From Clostridia bacterium (GTDB lineage: Bacteria > Bacillota_A > Clostridia > Oscillospirales > CAG-382), in the NCBI GenBank assembly GCA_017517985.1, contig JAFWWX010000152.1, positions 1-5,627 on the forward strand: DNA of 5,627 nucleotides, read 5' to 3'. Position numbers and translations under genes: made by a program. Within the stretch, counting starts at the first letter, position 1. Every line of letters begins with the position of its first letter. Below the pieces are notes generated by a model. It saw only the letters and a program-made list of their open reading frames with translations, was not told the DNA's origin and made no database searches. This document shows, piece by piece, positions 4,117-5,627 of the stretch.

Positions 4117-5358
4117 TTGTGTTTTTTAAATAGTTTATATGGTAAGAACAGAGTGCTATTCAAGATTATTTCGTTTTTGCTAATAATCACTTTTGTTCTT
4201 ACCGCCTTATGCGGATGTCAAGGGAAAGCGGTTTCCTCTGATCCTACCGATGACGGTATCTCGTCTAATTTGTTGGAAATCGAACAGACAGATACTTCGA
4301 GCGAACAGACAGATGCTTCGAGCGAACAGACAGATGCTTCAAGCGAAGAAGAAAAACTTCAGTATACATATGAAGAGGTTTTAGATGAAAATCCATCATA
4401 TCCCAATAATCCTGCTGACCGGATAGAAACTGTATCAAAATTATCTGAATTAAAAAAAAGTGAGATTGGTTTTGGTTATTACGGTTTGACTCCGGCTGAA
4501 GATACTGCCTTTTCAAATTATCAATCGCATCGTACTGCAGTTCAATCTGATTATGTTAACACTTGTTTGGTTTCAACTTCCCGTAGCGGTGATAGTATAA
4601 GAGTGAACATTAAAACTTTAGAGTTTATGAGAGAAAATAACTGCAAAGCTTGGATAGGTGTATATGATATTTTTAGGATTGCTGGTAATGAAGGTTGGGA
4701 AGATCTTTTTGACAGTTTCGTTAAATATCTAAAAGATAATGATGTTTATGATGTTGTGTTGGGGTGGTATCTTGATGAACCTACAAATCATGAGCGAGTA
4801 AGAACTATTACCAAGTATGCAAAAGAAAAATATAATAAACGTTTTTTAATTTGTTATTTAGCAAGTTCAGTAGCTCCTGGTTATCAAGCAATTGGAATAT
4901 ATGATAGTGTTGGAATTTCAAAAAGAACTACAGAATATTTAACTGACATAGCGTATGACTTATATTGGGATGTTAACACATCGCGGTATATTTATGAAGA
5001 GGTAACAAGAAGGATGTTGTCTAATTTGGGGAATCCGGACACAAAAATATGGTTTATTCCATATGTAGCAATTTGGGGCGGTTCGTTTCAAAAAGATAAT
5101 CCTGATTATGCCGCAGATAATAAGTTTGGTATTCAACATCTAAATACAATGTATGAGTTTTTGAAACAACAAGAAAATCCGGGTGGGTTGCTTTGTTATG
5201 CTTATACTATCGGCAATACTTCTTTTGAAAATCAGTTTGGTTGGAAACAAGCTAACGATTTGAATAATGGCGCATATGACCCAATATTTGCTCGCTCTAT
5301 CGAAATAGGTCGTGAAATCTGTACAGGTAAAAGCGGTCTTGATGATAAAATAAAATAA
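4117..5358 (+). CDS. Surface lipoprotein with glycoside-hydrolase-like TIM-barrel domain
   Basis: The start is probably TTG 4117 (413 aa): GGAGG at 4104-4108 lies eight bases before it. The in-frame ATG 4102 has no upstream ribosome binding site and would overlap the GGAGG. Numbered from the TTG, residues 1-34 are a lipoprotein signal peptide with a charged N region, a long hydrophobic core and lipobox LCGC (lipidated Cys34). Residues 56-76 are three EQT-D-(T/A)-SS repeats in an acidic linker. The rest looks like a TIM barrel: GFGYYGLT, VVLGWYLDEPTNH, DIAYDLYWD, KIWFIPYVAIWGGS and GGLLCYAYTIG. WYLDEP carries Glu221 where the acid/base glutamate lies in many clan-A-like glycosidases; GH activity is inference and I cannot name the family. 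It would be anchored outside the membrane. It probably responds to the divergent AraC-type regulator and is followed 14 bases later by another lipoprotein gene. Confidence 0.82.
   Translation: MCFLNSLYGKNRVLFKIISFLLIITFVLTALCGCQGKAVSSDPTDDGISSNLLEIEQTDTSSEQTDASSEQTDASSEEEKLQYTYEEVLDENPSYPNNPADRIETVSKLSELKKSEIGFGYYGLTPAEDTAFSNYQSHRTAVQSDYVNTCLVSTSRSGDSIRVNIKTLEFMRENNCKAWIGVYDIFRIAGNEGWEDLFDSFVKYLKDNDVYDVVLGWYLDEPTNHERVRTITKYAKEKYNKRFLICYLASSVAPGYQAIGIYDSVGISKRTTEYLTDIAYDLYWDVNTSRYIYEEVTRRMLSNLGNPDTKIWFIPYVAIWGGSFQKDNPDYAADNKFGIQHLNTMYEFLKQQENPGGLLCYAYTIGNTSFENQFGWKQANDLNNGAYDPIFARSIEIGREICTGKSGLDDKIK
4282..4344 (+). repeat. Three 21-bp tandem repeats in the lipoprotein linker
   Basis: Three in-frame units of 21 bases (4282-4302, 4303-4323, 4324-4344) encode EQTDTSS, EQTDASS and EQTDASS. 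They differ by only one or two bases each. The acidic Ser/Thr-rich spacer lies about 22 residues past the lipidated cysteine and separates the membrane anchor from the barrel domain. Near-identity at the DNA level indicates recent or ongoing copy-number change. Confidence 0.9.
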
Positions 5359-5362
5359 GGAG
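5357..5362 (+). promoter_or_regulatory. Ribosome binding site of the second lipoprotein gene
   Basis: AAGGAG overlaps the stop codon of the first lipoprotein gene and lies ten bases before ATG 5373. This fixes the start of the second gene and suggests the two genes are translated from one transcript. No terminator or promoter is visible between them. Confidence 0.8.
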
Positions 5363-5372
5363 AAAGATTTTT

Positions 5373-5627
5373 ATGAAAAGTTTTTTTACAACAAAGAACA
5401 TATGCAGAATTATAGCATTATTAATGAGTTTATCTATGATTTTAGCTCTTACGGCATGCAAAAAAGATCCAACTGTAACGGAAGAATGGGTTTCGTATTA
5501 TGAAGATGTACCGGGTGGAGAAACTAGCGCAGGTAAAGATTCTTCCACAGGTAAAGATTCTTCCACAGGTAAAGATTCTTCCACAGGTAAAGATTCTTCC
5601 ACAGGTAAAGATTCTTCCACAGGTAAA
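5373..5627 (+). CDS. Second lipoprotein, 5' part only, with GKDSST repeats
   Basis: The gene starts at ATG 5373 and remains open to the end of the window, giving 85 residues. Residues 1-28 form a lipoprotein signal peptide: MKSFFTTKNICR, then a hydrophobic core (IIALLMSLSMILALTA) and the lipobox LTAC, with Cys29 the likely lipidated residue. KKDPTVTEEWVSYYEDVPGG follows, and from residue 54 five perfect GKDSST repeats run into the edge. The functional domain lies beyond the window, so it cannot be assigned. The same layout as its neighbour (lipobox, short stem, hydrophilic repeat linker) suggests another surface-anchored protein of the same system, such as a second hydrolase or a substrate-binding protein. 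It is 14 bases downstream of the first lipoprotein gene and probably in the same operon. Confidence 0.85.
   Translation, partial: MKSFFTTKNICRIIALLMSLSMILALTACKKDPTVTEEWVSYYEDVPGGETSAGKDSSTGKDSSTGKDSSTGKDSSTGKDSSTGK
5532..5627 (+). repeat. Perfect 18-bp tandem repeats, at least 5.3 copies, cut by the window edge
   Basis: Five identical 18-base units (5532-5549, 5550-5567, 5568-5585, 5586-5603, 5604-5621) plus six bases of a sixth encode (GKDSST)n in frame. There is no base difference among the visible copies, so the array is young or kept uniform. Any gain or loss of a unit keeps the reading frame and changes only linker length. The total copy number is unknown because the array leaves the window. 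Confidence 0.95.

Noticed and set aside
4193..4516. Overlapping frames on + (4193-4384) and - (4265-4516) strands in the lipoprotein gene
   Set aside because: They are shadows of the tandem repeats in the real gene, seen as repeated LRANRQM and SVRSKHL words, and lack ribosome binding sites.
5532..5627. 18-bp array as a CRISPR
   Set aside because: There are no spacers between units, the unit is too short and it is translated in frame as GKDSST.

Overview
The window is AT-rich DNA with Firmicutes-style signals: strong AGGAGG-type ribosome binding sites, tightly packed small genes, TTGACA/TATAAT promoters and lipoprotein signal peptides. It most resembles a gut-type Clostridia genome (Oscillospiraceae/Lachnospiraceae-like). 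That placement is inference from style and gene content; no rRNA or marker gene is present.

Region 1 (1-2124, + strand) looks like the cargo or maintenance segment of an integrative or plasmid-like mobile element. Five small genes run head to tail with gaps or overlaps of about 1-25 bases: the 3' end of an unknown protein, a short N6-adenine DNA-methylase-like protein that keeps the SAM-binding motif but not a recognisable (D/N)PP(Y/F) motif, a DUF4313-like protein, a 90-aa protein ending in a four-cysteine DUF1540-like knuckle, and a 101-aa unknown protein. A perfect 9-bp GC-rich hairpin lies just inside the last of these.

Region 2 (2125-2951) has no intact gene and reads as a scrapyard or boundary. 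It holds short decayed-looking frames, a good rho-independent terminator (2341-2386), the C-terminal stub of an AraC-type regulator on the - strand (2385-2585), and, directly abutting it, the 3' end of a group II intron (domains V and VI with a bulged branch-point A, ending near 2682). Beyond it is a structured, unassigned stretch with two hairpins. This may be where the mobile element meets the host chromosome.

Region 3 (2952-5627) is a different functional unit. An intact AraC/cupin regulator on the - strand diverges from two consecutive + strand lipoprotein genes. The araC gene has a near-consensus promoter (TTGACT-17-TATAAT) overlapped by a TTGAC-N3-GTCAA palindrome. The first lipoprotein gene has an extended -10 with a poor -35, as expected of an activator-dependent promoter. 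It encodes a probable surface-anchored TIM-barrel, glycoside-hydrolase-like protein with a WYLDEP motif. The second starts 14 bases later and runs out of the window. Both lipoproteins have in-frame tandem-repeat linkers near the N terminus of the mature protein (3 x 7 aa and at least 5 x 6 aa), so the pair is probably a regulated cell-surface glycan-related system. Its substrate cannot be read from the sequence.
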